DNA of 64,000 nucleotides from Symbiodinium natans (Eukaryota; Sar; Dinophyceae; Suessiales; Symbiodiniaceae): positions 1,245,501 through 1,309,500 of the forward strand of contig CAJNDS010001890.1 of the NCBI GenBank assembly GCA_905221605.1, read 5' to 3'. Within the stretch, counting starts at the first letter, position 1. The number at the start of each line of letters is the position of its first letter. Made by a program: the position numbers and the translations under genes. Below the pieces are notes generated by a model. That model was not told the DNA's origin. It did no database searches and saw only the letters and a list, made by a program, of their open reading frames with translations. Shown one piece after another: positions 53,793 through 60,698 of this stretch.

Positions 53793-56700
53793 TCTGGCAA
53801 CTGCCCCCCACCCCCACAGAGGCTGAAACACATAGGCGACGCGCTTCAAACGACATCAAGTCTCACCGGAACAGGCTGCGGCCGCACCGACTTCCAGCAG
53901 GGAAGCTCTCGGCGGCTCTATGCAAGTGTGCACGAGCACCTCGGCTCAAAGAGCTAGACGCGCTTGGCCCGGGCGATTTCACACCCAAGTGCCGGACTGC
54001 TTTTCTCAGGACCCATGGGTTTCTTCAGTCCACATCAACAGTTTTGAAGGAAGGGGTTTAGGGTTCAGGGTTTAGGGTTTAGGGTTCGAGGGGCCATTGG
54101 TGCTTCCAGCAATCCTGAATCCTGAAGGCAGATCTTCTCACTGCCGGGAGACACCATCATCTGCGCCGGCCACGACTACAAAGGCATCACCCCCGCGTCT
54201 CGAACCCCGAGCTGAAACCGCCGCCCCCCAAGGGAGTGGGGGCGAGTATTTATACGGCTTTGACTGGCTTAGGGTGTATACAGGGTGGGACCCCTTACTA
54301 TACTAACTGTAGTTAAGGGACTTATAACCTAACTTAGGGTCCTTATAACCCAATTTAGGGCCCTTATAACTCTACTTATAACTAGGGGGCCCCACCCTGT
54401 ATAGGGCTTCTGTTCATGGTTTGGGGCTTAAGTAGCCGCATCTTGCTTGGGGCTTAGAAGGCTTTATCTTATGGTTCAGGACTTCTGAGGCTTTGTGTGG
54501 GTTAGGACCTTATAGGGCTTAGGAGCCGATATGTCAAGGCTTTTGTACGCATTAGCTTTAATGAAGCTTCCCATGGCTACGGCTTGGAATGCTTTACAAG
54601 GTCCACAATCTCCAGCCGAGTTATTTTGGGGGTGGAGTCGACGTCGGGAGTTTCTGGGTTGAGGGTTCAGGGCAAATCAAGATCCATAGTAACGAGCTTA
54701 TGTTGAGCTACCAGAAACTGGATCTATACAAACACACACATATATATCTACATAATATATATATATATATATATATATATGTATACGAATTGATATTAGG
54801 GCTTCCTGATGATGGCATTTCGCTTCCAAGAAACTTCAACGCAAATTTTCCGGCGCCGGGGGGTGCCGACTGGCAACTCGGGCTCCCTGTTTGGGGCTTG
54901 CAGGAATCTGTAAGGGTTTAGGGTTTAGGGTTTAGGGTTTAGGGTCCATGTACCTCTTTCTTCTGTACTTGGGCCCTAAAGTCCCTAAGTAGGAAGTACT
55001 TTTAAGCCCAAGTATCCCCTAATTCGGTACATGGACCCCTATAAGGAATATGAAAGAGGCTTTCAGGCTTCGGGGGGTTTACAGCTTGCGCTTCAGGCCT
55101 TCCATCCTTAAGCGCATAAGGTTCTCAAGTCCCTCACTAGACTTGACTGATGTCTCAGCAGTTTTTGGGGCCTCTGCTCCCCCGAAGACGCTGACCACAC
55201 CAAGAAAGCCGCACCCTAAACCCTAAACCCTAAACCCTAAACCCTAAACCCTAAACCCGAAGCCCGCATCCTGCGAAGGCCGGAGTGTCTCCACTGTGGA
55301 GGAGGACGGAGGGCGCTGGGCCAGCAAGTCACCCTCAGCCCAACACAGGGTGTTCAAGGTTTAGGGTTTAGGGTTTAGGGTTTAGGGTTTAGGGTTTAGG
55401 GTTTAGGGTTCAGGGTTTAGGGTTTAGGGTTTAGGGTTTAGGGTTCAGGGTTTAGGGTTTGAGGCCTCGGGCCTACAAGCTTCGGAGCTTTGACCAGTTT
55501 GCTGCGGGCTCCAGATGGCCAAGCACGAGACATACAGGGTGGGGCCCCCTAGTTATAAGTAGAGTTCTAAGGGCCCTACATTGGGTTATAAGGACCCTAA
55601 GTTAGGTTATAAGTAGAGTTATAAGTAGAGTTATAAGTAGAGTTATAAGTAGAGTTATAAGGGCCCTACATTGGGTTATAAGGACCCTAAGTTAGGTTAT
55701 AAGTAGAGTTATAAGTAGAGTTATAAGTAGAGTTATAAGTAGAGTTATAAGTAGAGTTATAAGGGCCCTACATTGGGTTATAAGGACCCTAAGTTAGGTT
55801 ATAAGTAGAGTTATAAGTAGAGTTATAAGTAGAGTTATAAGTAGAGTTATAAGGGCCCTACATTGGGTTATAAGGACCCTAAGTTAGGTTATAAGTCCCT
55901 TAACTACAGTTAGTATAGTAAGGGGGCCCCACCCTGTACGTCCACCCCCTTGTCCCTTCCCTCCGCCTCCCCTCCCCCCCTCCCCTCGACCACTTCCCCC
56001 CCCCCCCCCCCCCCCCCCCCTCGCAGAGCCGCAACGAAGGACAAAAACATCATGACCCAAACCCTAAACCCTAAACCCTAAACCCTAAACCCTAAACCCT
56101 AAACCCTAAACCCATCCTCGAGTTCGCTTCCAGCCAATCCTCATCAGAAAGAGGGCTTGAAGCTTGTAACCCTAAACCCTAAACCCTAAACCCTAAACCC
56201 TAAACCTGTGACCTGTGATCAGCGCGGCGGGTGGCAACAAAAAAAAGCACCCACACCCAAATACACGGGGCTGTTTGTTACCCTAAACCCTAAACCCTAA
56301 ACCCCAAACCCCTAGAACAATGTTGCACGGGATGCCCCAAACCCCGGGATTCAGGAGCGAAGGTTCAACCCAAGGCTGACGAAGACGGTGGAGGAGCCAG
56401 AGTCTTTGGGTTTAGGGTTTAGGGTTTGGGGTTTATAGGGTTTAGGGTTTAGGGTTTAGGGTTCGGGGATGTTTAGGGTTCATAGGGTTTTAGGGTTTAG
56501 GGTGGCTGGGGGGGGGGGGGGGTTGCAAGGTACCTTCTTCAACCCTAAAACCCTGAACCATAACAAGCCCTTTGTTAATCTTTGGTGGGCTTTATGGGGT
56601 AAGGTAAGGACTTCGGGTGGTTGAGCTTCAGGGCCTGTGCGTAGTTTCCCGTTTCATTTTCACATGGGAGTTCTCATTGCGCGGAGTCAGACAGAACTCT

Positions 56701-57789
56701 GTGGGTGCTTGGGATTGTTGAAGTGCATTTGAAAAGGGCTTTTGAGGATTCGGGTCTTGCAACCCTTAAGACCCTAAACTGGGGATGTTCCCCCTTACTG
56801 CCAGCAGTCCTTACTAGGGGTTATAGTACCCCCATTATGGTCTCTACTGAGGACTGTTAGTATAAGGGGGAACATCCCAAAACTTTCTCCTAAGACGGCT
56901 CTCATACTACCTTAAGGGATCTTAAAGGATCTTACAACAGGGTCCCCAATCCCAACCCTAAACCCTAATTAGAGGCTTGAAGTTCGAGCTCAGACTAATG
57001 CGCAGAGTCAGCAGCAAGGGCTGTTGTGGGAGCTCGGGCAACGATGAGACACCAAATTTGTGCAGCGTTACGGGATTAGGGTTTAGGTATTGAAGTACAG
57101 TAAAGGGTTTAGGGAAGCTTAGGGTTTAGGGTTTAGGTTAGGTGCCCACTCAACTCAGGTGGGGCCCCCTTACTATGCTAACTGTAGTTAAGGGACTTAT
57201 AACCTAACTTAGGGTCCTTATAACCCAATTTAGGGCCCTTATAACTCTACTTATAACTAGGGGGCCCCACCCTGTAAACCCTACAAAAGCCGTCTAAACT
57301 CCCAAGCCCTGCCGCAGGAGTTCGAGGAGCTGATGGCCAATCTAGGCCTGCTTTGCTTGTGTGGGACTGTTGGCATACCACCGTAGACAGCAACGGGGAA
57401 GTTTCCTAAACGCTTAGGATTCCCTTAATCCTAGATCCTAAACCCTAAACCTTAAACCCTGAACCCTGAACCCTGAACCCGAACAGGGCAGTGGACGACA
57501 GGATGACCCTTGCCTGCCTTCGTGGGACTGTGAGAGCCGAAGTCCTGAACGCTAAACGCTTTAAGCCAAAACCCTAGAAATCTTTGAATCTTGGGATGTT
57601 CCCCCTTGTTCTAGCAGTCGGGATTATCGTACCCCTAGCATAATCCCCACTCAGAACTGTTAGTAGAAGGGGGAGCATCCCAACCTGAAACCCAAAATCT
57701 GAATCTCCGCAAGTCCCACCTGTGGAGGGCTACCAAACCCGAAGAAGATCGACGTGGCGGTTCCAGCCAACATGGTCTGCGGCGTGCAG
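45749..57789 (+). CDS. ETHE1: ETHE1-type persulfide dioxygenase, 14 exons
   Basis: Metallo-beta-lactamase-fold enzyme that oxidises glutathione persulfide to sulfite, usually mitochondrial. Exons read directly: 45749-45814, 46600-46635, 50644-50691, 51247-51315, 52302-52340, 52798-52851, 53070-53094, 53445-53519, 53875-53935, 54128-54183, 55279-55312, 56363-56393, 57318-57345, 57728-57789. They join without phase error to 228 codons colinear with plant and human ETHE1. Visible motifs: RQLFDPESST, EAVLIDPVLE, the metal motif THCHADH, RATPGH (metal His), FTGDTLLIRG (metal Asp), GCGRTDFQQG (substrate region), AGHDYKG, FNPRLTK and DVAVPANMVCGVQ. Donors are 10 GC, 2 GT and 1 GA; all acceptors are AG. 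The start codon and any transit peptide were not found; the frame is open upstream of 45749. The end is uncertain: ETHE1 proteins usually stop soon after CGVQ, and without a further splice the frame runs on to a stop in the telomere array near 57840. Confidence 0.93.
46051..46130. mobile_element. Family A element, right end lost
   Basis: CAGCCCAGTGGTGCCC left half with AAGGTTCCCT and GCAGAAGGGTC; no right repeat. In ETHE1 intron 1. Confidence 0.55.
46172..46281. repeat. CCCTAAA array in ETHE1 intron 1
   Basis: About 15 units. Confidence 0.95.
46375..46422. repeat. TA microsatellite
   Basis: (TA)n with ATGTATAT units, in ETHE1 intron 1. Confidence 0.9.
46600..46635 (+). CDS. ETHE1: ETHE1 exon 2 (EAVLIDPVLEHK)
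   Basis: A 36-nt micro-exon, phase 0 at both ends. AG|GAG acceptor, GC donor (AAG|GCAGG). It matches the family block EAVLIDPVLE. It is followed by a 4,008-nt intron that hosts another gene. Confidence 0.88.
46805..46974 (-). CDS. Candidate minus-strand exon with TM helix
   Basis: Minus frame: acidic GSGDDEDAEEG, basic RRRKTRRR, then a hydrophobic helix LVVVGGLVMGVAVAVFITTA. This order is typical of a single-pass membrane protein. It lies inside ETHE1 intron 2. The plus frame is Pro/Ser/Thr low complexity. Compositional bias (CTC/CAT triplets) could create the pattern by chance. Confidence 0.4.
47177..47512 (-). CDS. Candidate minus-strand exon, possibly divergent partner of the SAM gene
   Basis: 112 open codons on minus: NNNRRPDEHWNRTKALAELQ, CWFAGLLNAAQALAIHAINS and following. 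It is helical and protein-like. There is no ATG at the start (GTG or continuation), so it may be an internal exon. The plus strand is also partly open. It could belong with the TM exon at 46805-46974. Confidence 0.35.
   Translation of the reverse strand: MNNNRRPDEHWNRTKALAELQMLCWFAGLLNAAQALAIHAINSLTAGGSLLACFKFQSASIMKSPVPSKYVFPISRWRCPASFLGFYLDSYWLVGGFAPGSLHSAAFNPGP
47650..49498 (+). CDS. SH3-like / SAM-domain / Cys-rich protein, 3' part (nested gene)
   Basis: Six exons join in phase: 47650-47903, 48095-48204, 48360-48474, 48781-48860, 48968-49014, 49170-49498. Exon 1 holds an SH3-like beta segment (GETFFGKSVTGQDGSMWLS). Exon 2 holds a second similar segment (TIPALPVPDSPGWLKAADSK). Exons 3-6 build a SAM domain: GLMNLLQKATYL, RLTEYHSKFLSFGY, SVQDMKEVGLLSGGHRFRL. 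The last exon adds about 80 residues with CAVSGC, CANVVC and a CPTC knuckle, probably zinc-binding, then TGA. Donors are 4 GC and 1 GA. The 5' end is unclear: the frame of exon 1 stays open up to 47502. The whole set lies on the same strand inside ETHE1 intron 2. SAM domains mediate protein interactions; the specific function is unknown. Confidence 0.78.
47909..48013. mobile_element. Family A inverted-repeat element (TAGCCCAGTGG) in SAM-gene intron 1
   Basis: Inverted repeat TAGCCCAGTGGTACCC / GGTTACTGGGCTA, 105 bp, with inner GGTTCCCTTA and AAAAGGGTGCCC. It starts six bases after the GC donor (GAC|GCCGGG). A TGGGCTACCAAG end also forms the acceptor at 48094. Confidence 0.8.
48211..48345. mobile_element. 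Family H element filling SAM-gene intron 2
   Basis: Two tandem copies of TTTTGGGGAATAGTTTT ... CCTAAGAAACAGCT. The intron (48205-48359, 155 nt) contains no telomere array. A third copy lies at 52437-52505 in ETHE1 intron 5. Confidence 0.65.
48477..48605. repeat. TTTAGGG array in SAM-gene intron 3
   Basis: About 18 units beginning three bases after the GC donor. Confidence 0.95.
48646..48780. mobile_element. Family I element ending at acceptor of SAM-gene intron 3
   Basis: GAATTGAACTTGAAACTTTT, GGGCTTCCTTATTTAGTAGG, AAAGTCTAACT (duplicated) ... TTGGAGAAGCCAAG|exon. Confidence 0.72.
48861..48967. mobile_element. Family I element equal to SAM-gene intron 4
   Basis: The 107-nt intron starts GAGTTGAACTTTAAACC right at the GA donor, contains GGGCTTCCTTGTTTGGTAGG, AAAGTCTAACC and a CCCTAAA array, and ends TTGGAGAAGTAAG|exon. 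Confidence 0.75.
49021..49164. mobile_element. Family A element forming SAM-gene intron 5
   Basis: TAGCCCAGTG starts six bases after donor G|GCTCAG, and CACTGGGCTACTAAG ends at the acceptor. A short TTTAGGG array is inserted inside. The whole intron is 155 nt. Confidence 0.82.
49170..49498 (+). CDS. Terminal exon: end of SAM helix and Cys-rich tail
   Basis: The longest exon of the nested gene (329 nt). It starts GGHRFRLAHLLPVKR, the last SAM helix, then a Pro-rich linker and about ten Cys/His in pairs (CAVSGC, RCQNVC, CANVVCPVHTH, CPTCNK). It ends LDGCCVLQ-stop at 49496-49498. The tail resembles treble-clef or RING-like zinc binders but fits no family I can name. Confidence 0.75.
49543..49631. 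mobile_element. Family B element
   Basis: CCAGGATGGGCC ... CACATCCTGG, inner GGCCCTTTATAGGGTTCATT; 45 bp after the stop of the SAM gene. Confidence 0.7.
49640..50115. other. Region between nested gene and ETHE1 exon 3; ambiguous ORFs
   Basis: Both strands stay open here. Minus 49597-49980 is open for 127 codons (with KMGGPGYTISNFEKI); plus 49864-50115 for 83 codons (with LHSFISDFSHALKSQLSRAQ). I cannot decide between a minus-strand exon and untranslated sequence. No ETHE1 N-terminal exon is present. Confidence 0.3.
50644..50691 (+). CDS. ETHE1: ETHE1 exon 3 (DRDLALISELGLKLIY)
   Basis: A 48-nt exon, phase 0 at both ends. Acceptor cgag|GAC, donor TAC|GCC. It continues VLEHK of exon 2 with no gap relative to human ETHE1. 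Confidence 0.9.
50999..51110. mobile_element. Family G element, ETHE1 intron 3
   Basis: Left arm decayed (TTGCTGGTTGATTTAGGTA), right arm intact (AGTACCCATGAGCCTCCAAG). A second half copy is at 50751-50785. Confidence 0.55.
51154..51234. repeat. CCCTAAA array in ETHE1 intron 3
   Basis: About 11 units, ending 12 bases before exon 4. Confidence 0.95.
51247..51315 (+). CDS. ETHE1: ETHE1 exon 4, HxHxDH metal motif
   Basis: Encodes VLNTHCHADHITSGGLIRKD plus MPE. It carries the metallo-beta-lactamase HCHADH signature. Donor GAG|GCC. Confidence 0.93.
52144..52253. repeat. CCCTAAA array in ETHE1 intron 4
   Basis: About 15 units, then a C-rich tract leading to the acceptor of exon 5. Confidence 0.95.
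52302..52340 (+). CDS. ETHE1: ETHE1 exon 5
   Basis: Encodes VKTIISESSGAKA, 39 nt. The acceptor is set at gtcgag|GTG because only this choice keeps frame and family length. Donor GCC|GCCAG. A pyrimidine-rich tract and a telomere array lie just upstream. Confidence 0.85.
52798..53094 (+). CDS. ETHE1: ETHE1 exons 6 and 7 (second metal His)
   Basis: Exon 6, 52798-52851, encodes DMHIKHGDTVKFGSLALE with a GT donor. Exon 7, 53070-53094, is a 25-nt micro-exon encoding VRATPGHP, including the conserved metal-binding His, with donor CCTG|GCTG. The 218-nt intron between them holds a decayed TAGCCCAGTG-family element. Confidence 0.9.
53445..53519 (+). CDS. ETHE1: ETHE1 exon 8 (metal Asp)
   Basis: Encodes DGCVTYVLRTKTATFAFTGD and then TLLIRG. 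It carries the conserved GD aspartate. Acceptor cacag|ATGG, donor CGAG|GCCC. Confidence 0.93.
53755..53790. repeat. GA microsatellite in ETHE1 intron 8
   Basis: GAGAGCGAGAGAG run. Confidence 0.88.
53875..53935 (+). CDS. ETHE1: ETHE1 exon 9
   Basis: Encodes GCGRTDFQQGSSRRLYASVH. It carries the GRTDFQ block that lines the glutathione persulfide site in the family. Donor GA|GCAC splits the Glu codon. Confidence 0.93.
54128..54183 (+). CDS. ETHE1: ETHE1 exon 10
   Basis: Encodes QIFSLPGDTIICAGHDYK, with the last metal-ligand His in GHDY. Acceptor gaag|GCAG, donor AAAG|GCAT. Confidence 0.92.
54278..54403. mobile_element. Family D palindrome in ETHE1 intron 10
   Basis: ATACAGGGTGGGACCCC ... GGGGCCCCACCCTGTATA, inner repeats of CTTATAAC with TAGGGTCC. 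126 bp. Confidence 0.78.
54942..55038. mobile_element. Family C element in ETHE1 intron 10
   Basis: GGGTCCATGTACCTC ... CGGTACATGGACCCC, directly joined to a TTTAGGG array. Confidence 0.75.
55279..56393 (+). CDS. ETHE1: ETHE1 exons 11 and 12
   Basis: Exon 11 (55279-55312) encodes RSVSTVEEDG; exon 12 (56363-56393) encodes FNPRLTKTVE. Donors are GG|GCGC and GAG|GAGC, the latter the only GA donor in the gene. The intron between them carries a 406-bp expanded palindrome and four telomere arrays. Confidence 0.88.
55357..55458. repeat. TTTAGGG array in ETHE1 intron 11
   Basis: About 14 units, 45 bp after exon 11. Confidence 0.95.
55533..55938. mobile_element. Family D palindrome, internally expanded, ETHE1 intron 11
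   Basis: TACAGGGTGGGGCCCCC ... GGGGGCCCCACCCTGTA, 406 bp. The inside holds about four copies of an ~90-110 bp unit (AAGGGCCCTACATTGGG, GGACCCTAAGTTAGG) separated by tandem AGTTATAAGTAG 12-mers. Opposite orientation to the copies on either side. Confidence 0.82.
56782..56878. mobile_element. Family E inverted-repeat element, ETHE1 intron 12
   Basis: GGGATGTTCCCCCTTACTG ... TATAAGGGGGAACATCCC, inner CAGTCCTTA / TGAGGACTG. Confidence 0.75.
57155..57276. mobile_element. Family D palindrome in ETHE1 intron 12
   Basis: CAGGTGGGGCCCCCTTACTA ... GGGGGCCCCACCCTGTA, nearly identical internally to the 54.3-kb copy. Confidence 0.78.
57318..57789 (+). CDS. ETHE1: ETHE1 exons 13 and 14
   Basis: Exon 13 (57318-57345) encodes EFEELMANL; exon 14 (57728-57789) encodes GLPNPKKIDVAVPANMVCGV. 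Intron donor CTAG|GCCT, acceptor gtggag|GGCT. CAG|GCAC after CGVQ could be a further donor. Confidence 0.9.
57593..57681. mobile_element. Family E element, ETHE1 intron 13
   Basis: GGGATGTTCCCCCTTGTTC ... GAAGGGGGAGCATCCC. Confidence 0.72.
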
Positions 57790-57975
57790 GCACATGGAAT
57801 ACAGGGCCCTCGATTTGTAGACAAGGGCCATGGGTTTAGGGTTTAGGGTTAGGGTTTAGGTCTCGGGCATGTCCTTACAACCCTCTTTGTCTCTGGGTTT
57901 AGGGTTCAGGGTTTAGGCTTTAGGGTTTAGGGTTTAGGGTTTAGGGTTTGGGGCCCTCTTTGTCTCTGTGTATAG

Positions 57976-58155
57976 GCGGCACTTGAGTGGTTATGTATGT
58001 TTACATCTTCCTTTATTGCTGCTGCAAACGGCATTGAGTTGCCAGTGGGTCCTTCTGCTATTGTGGCTCCTGCTGCGAAGTCCCCGAGACCCTACGGCAT
58101 TGAGTTGCCAGTGGGTCCTTCTGCTATTGTGGCTCCTGCTGCGAAGTCCCCTAGA
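57976..58155 (+). CDS. Candidate exon with 22-codon tandem duplication
   Basis: Acceptor tatag|GCG. The open frame encodes AALEWLCMFTSSFIAAAN, then GIELPVGPSAIVAPAAKSPR twice. The 66-bp unit is duplicated almost exactly and in frame, then runs into a CCCTAAA array. It starts about 190 bp after ETHE1 exon 14, so it may belong to the next gene. Confidence 0.52.
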
Positions 58156-58236
58156 CCCTAAACCCTAAACCCTAAACCCTAAACCCTAAACCCTAAAGCC
58201 TGAACTGTCCAAGTTGGTGGGAAACCTTCTTCCCAG

Positions 58237-58278
58237 GACGAACCCGAGACAGCCGAAGTGACGACCGGCCCACCAGAG
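58237..58278 (+). CDS. Candidate micro-exon DEPETAEVTTGPPE
   Basis: 14 codons, acceptor cccag|GAC, donor GAG|GCAT, phase 0 at both ends. Confidence 0.5.
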
Positions 58279-58672
58279 GCATGATTGGCCTTTGCCATCT
58301 TGGCTTGAGCTTGTGGGTTTAGGGTTTAGGGTTTAGGGTTTAGGGTTTAGGGTTTAGGGGTTTAGGGTTTAGGGTTTAGGGACTTGTGGGTGTTCTGATG
58401 GGGTGTAGGGCACCAAGTGGCTTCCCCAAGACCGGGCAAAGAGTACATCTGTCTAGCTGTAGTGCTTCATATGTGTGCTTCATAGTCTAGCTACCACTCT
58501 GGGAATAGGCTTCTGTCCGAAGATAGAAAGCCTTGTCTCATCGCCGGCAGCCGTCCGGCATGACATCTCATGTATCTTGGTGTGCCTTTGCTCTGAGTAG
58601 CAAGAGGCCCACGGTCTTTGTGTCTTGTGCATGTGCAGCGCGCTCACTTAAGCAGCTACGGCAATGTTGCAG

Positions 58673-58810
58673 CCTGTTCTAGCTCCCTGCACTTCCGGGC
58701 ATCTGTGGCATGCCTCATTTGATATCAGCAATGCCCTGAAGACATCTCGTTACCAGCCCATGAACCTTGAAGAGCTTCCGGAGCCCTCTCGGCCGTGCAC
58801 GACTGCATGA
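58673..58810 (+). CDS. Candidate terminal exon NALKTSRYQPMNLEELPEP
   Basis: Acceptor gttgcag. Encodes 45 residues, including WHASFDISNALKTSRYQPMN and LEELPEPSRPCTTA, then TGA. It lies in a telomere-free stretch. Confidence 0.5.
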   Translation, partial: PVLAPCTSGHLWHASFDISNALKTSRYQPMNLEELPEPSRPCTTA

Positions 58811-58849
58811 GTGAAAGTCGAAGGCGCAAACCTGGGGGGTAACTTCAAA

Positions 58850-58931
58850 CCCTAAACCCTAAACCCTACACCCTAAACCCTAAACCCTAAACCCTAAACC
58901 CTAAACCCTAAACCCTAAACCCTAAACCCTA
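58850..58931. repeat. CCCTAAA array
   Basis: About 12 units. Confidence 0.95.
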
Positions 58932-58938
58932 GCAAGAG

Positions 58939-59018
58939 AGCCCTGAAACCCCAAAAGGGGCGCTGGGTCTGCACACGAGCACCTGGGAGGCTGTCCATGC
59001 CTTCGGCTCTCATAGTTA
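58939..59018 (+). CDS. Candidate exon KGALGLHTSTWEAVHAFG
   Basis: Acceptor caagag. Frame SPETPKGALGLHTSTWEAVH, AFGSHS, then TAG; TGGGAG|GCTG is an alternative GC donor. Confidence 0.48.
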
Positions 59019-59099
59019 GAGCAGGAATCTCTGAAAAAGCCAGACTATAGGGTTTAGGGTTTAGGGTTTAAAGCCTTAAAGGGTTTAGGTTCAAGGCAT

Positions 59100-59265
59100 G
59101 CCAGCAGAATAGATAGCCTTCCGCACAGACACAGACATCAGATGCGGCACTGGCCTTCAGCAAACGCTGGGCCGTTTTCCGCTTCTCCAGGAACTCTGCG
59201 GTGAGCTGGGATGCACTTGATGCAGGGGGGCGGGGACTTCTGGCGGAGACTTTCCTCACCTCCTG
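59100..59265 (-). CDS. Candidate minus-strand exon LTAEFLEKRKTAQRLLKAS
   Basis: Minus frame VRKVSARSPRPPASSASQLT, AEFLEKRKTAQR, ASDVCVCAEGYLFCWHA. The plus frames are poorer. Suggests a strand switch near 59 kb. Confidence 0.5.
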
Positions 59266-59458
59266 GCCCTATGCTTTGCATATCTTCGCATGCATGCGCA
59301 AAATGACTGCAGCACCCTAAGCCCTAAACCCTACATGTTTGGGTTTCACAAATATACCCAAAGGCTACTATGTAGTACCTTTTTGGGGTAGCATACCAGA
59401 CTTCCCTTTCACCAACCCAAAAAGGAAAAACATTAGAGCCCTCAGGTAGACTACTAAG

Positions 59459-59534
59459 TGTTCATGCGTGGGGTCTTTCCCCTGGGTGCCTGAAGCAAGT
59501 TGCAGAGCTCAGTAAGCCCATCGCGGCAGGTTAA
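59459..59534 (+). CDS. Candidate exon SPGCLKQVAELSKPIAAG
   Basis: Acceptor CTACTAAG at the end of a diverged inverted-repeat element. Encodes VHAWGLSPGCLKQVAELSKP, IAAG; TAA or GT donor follows. Confidence 0.5.
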
Positions 59535-59574
59535 GGGTTTCGGATTAAAAGCCCGAAACAAACAGTTGGAGGTG

Positions 59575-59763
59575 AATAGGGTTTAGGGGTTTAGGTTTAG
59601 GGGTTTAGGGGTTTAGGGGTTTAGGGGTTTAGGGGTTTAGGGGTTTAGGGGTTTAGGGGTTTAGGGTTTAGGGTTTAGGGGTTTAGGGGTTCAGGGGTTC
59701 AGGGGTTTAGGGGTTTAGGGTTTAGGGTTTAGGGATTAGGGTTTAGGGTTTAGGGTTTAGGGC
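59575..59763. repeat. TTTAGGGG octamer array
   Basis: Mostly 8-nt GGGGTTTA units with heptamer blocks at the end. Confidence 0.94.
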
Positions 59764-59796
59764 AAGCAGAAAGCGAGCCTGCCTGGGGTGTTTTAG

Positions 59797-59985
59797 ATGA
59801 AGGGAAGACACCCTCAAGTTCGGAAAGAGGTGTTGTTGAGTAGCCCCATGCCGGCATACTGGGAGCATCCATGGGCTGAATATGAATGGTTAAATGGGCC
59901 AAGGAGATCATGTGAGCATGCTGTGTGCGTTGTAAATAGCATTTGGGGTGATGTGCCTGGAGTACAAACCCTTCCTCAGCCGTAA
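59797..59985 (+). CDS. Candidate terminal exon, WEHPWAEYEWLNGPRRSCE
   Basis: ATG at 59797, or an exon beginning after tttag. Encodes 62 residues including SPMPAYWEHPWAEYEWLNGP, RRSCEHAVCVVNSIWG, then TAA at 59983. Aromatic-rich and clearly protein-like. Family unknown. Confidence 0.6.
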   Translation: MKGRHPQVRKEVLLSSPMPAYWEHPWAEYEWLNGPRRSCEHAVCVVNSIWGDVPGVQTLPQP

Positions 59986-60698
59986 CGTTCCCCTTTCAGC
60001 AAGACTTTAGGGTTCCAGGTATCTGTATCAGGGGCAATGAAAACAAAATGGCTTGCCCCACCTGGCAGGTGCCGGCATGTCTGGCAGGAATGTTGTCATC
60101 CTCATCGGCAGATGTAAACTAGCCAAAGAAACCATTCTATTCAAGTAGACCCCCCAAAGTGTGCTTATGCCAGGATGGGCTACTAGGCCTTCTAAGCCTT
60201 AACATCCACGGCAGCTACTTCGGTTTGAAGGGATTAGGGTTCAGGGTTCAGGGTTCAGGGTTCAGGGTTTAGGGTTTAGGGTTTAAGGTTTAGGGGTTGG
60301 GGTGTAGGGTGTAGGTTTGGACGTGCGAGTTTCGATCCAAGGTTCGACGCCCGGAGAGGAACACACAGAAGCATCTGGGATCTGGAGCAGGGGTAGGCCC
60401 TTATTTCCTTTTTTAGGGTTTAGGGTTTAGGGTTTAGGGCTACTAGGACCCAGAGTAGGCCCTTATTCCCTTTTTTAGGGTTTCGGTTCCCTGACCCTTT
60501 TATTGCTAGGTTACTCCTGGGTCTAGTCTAGGGGATCTGGAGCACCATCGCAGTTTGGGTTTAGGGTTAAGGGTTTCAAAGGGCTTAGGGTATGTTTGGG
60601 GTTTAGGGTAGTTTAGGGTTTAGAGTATTTTAGGGTTTTTAGGGGCTAGGGGTTAGGGTTTAGGGTGGGTGTATCCCACGTGGGGGACCCTGTAGTAT

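Noticed and set aside
50644-57789. A second, N-terminally truncated ETHE1 copy separate from exons at 45.7-46.6 kb
   Set aside because: Exons 1-2 and 3-14 are complementary, non-overlapping, in phase and sum to an exact codon number, so one gene with a long intron is simpler.
60335-60360. tRNA-like GGTTCGACGCC
   Set aside because: No A box or cloverleaf upstream.
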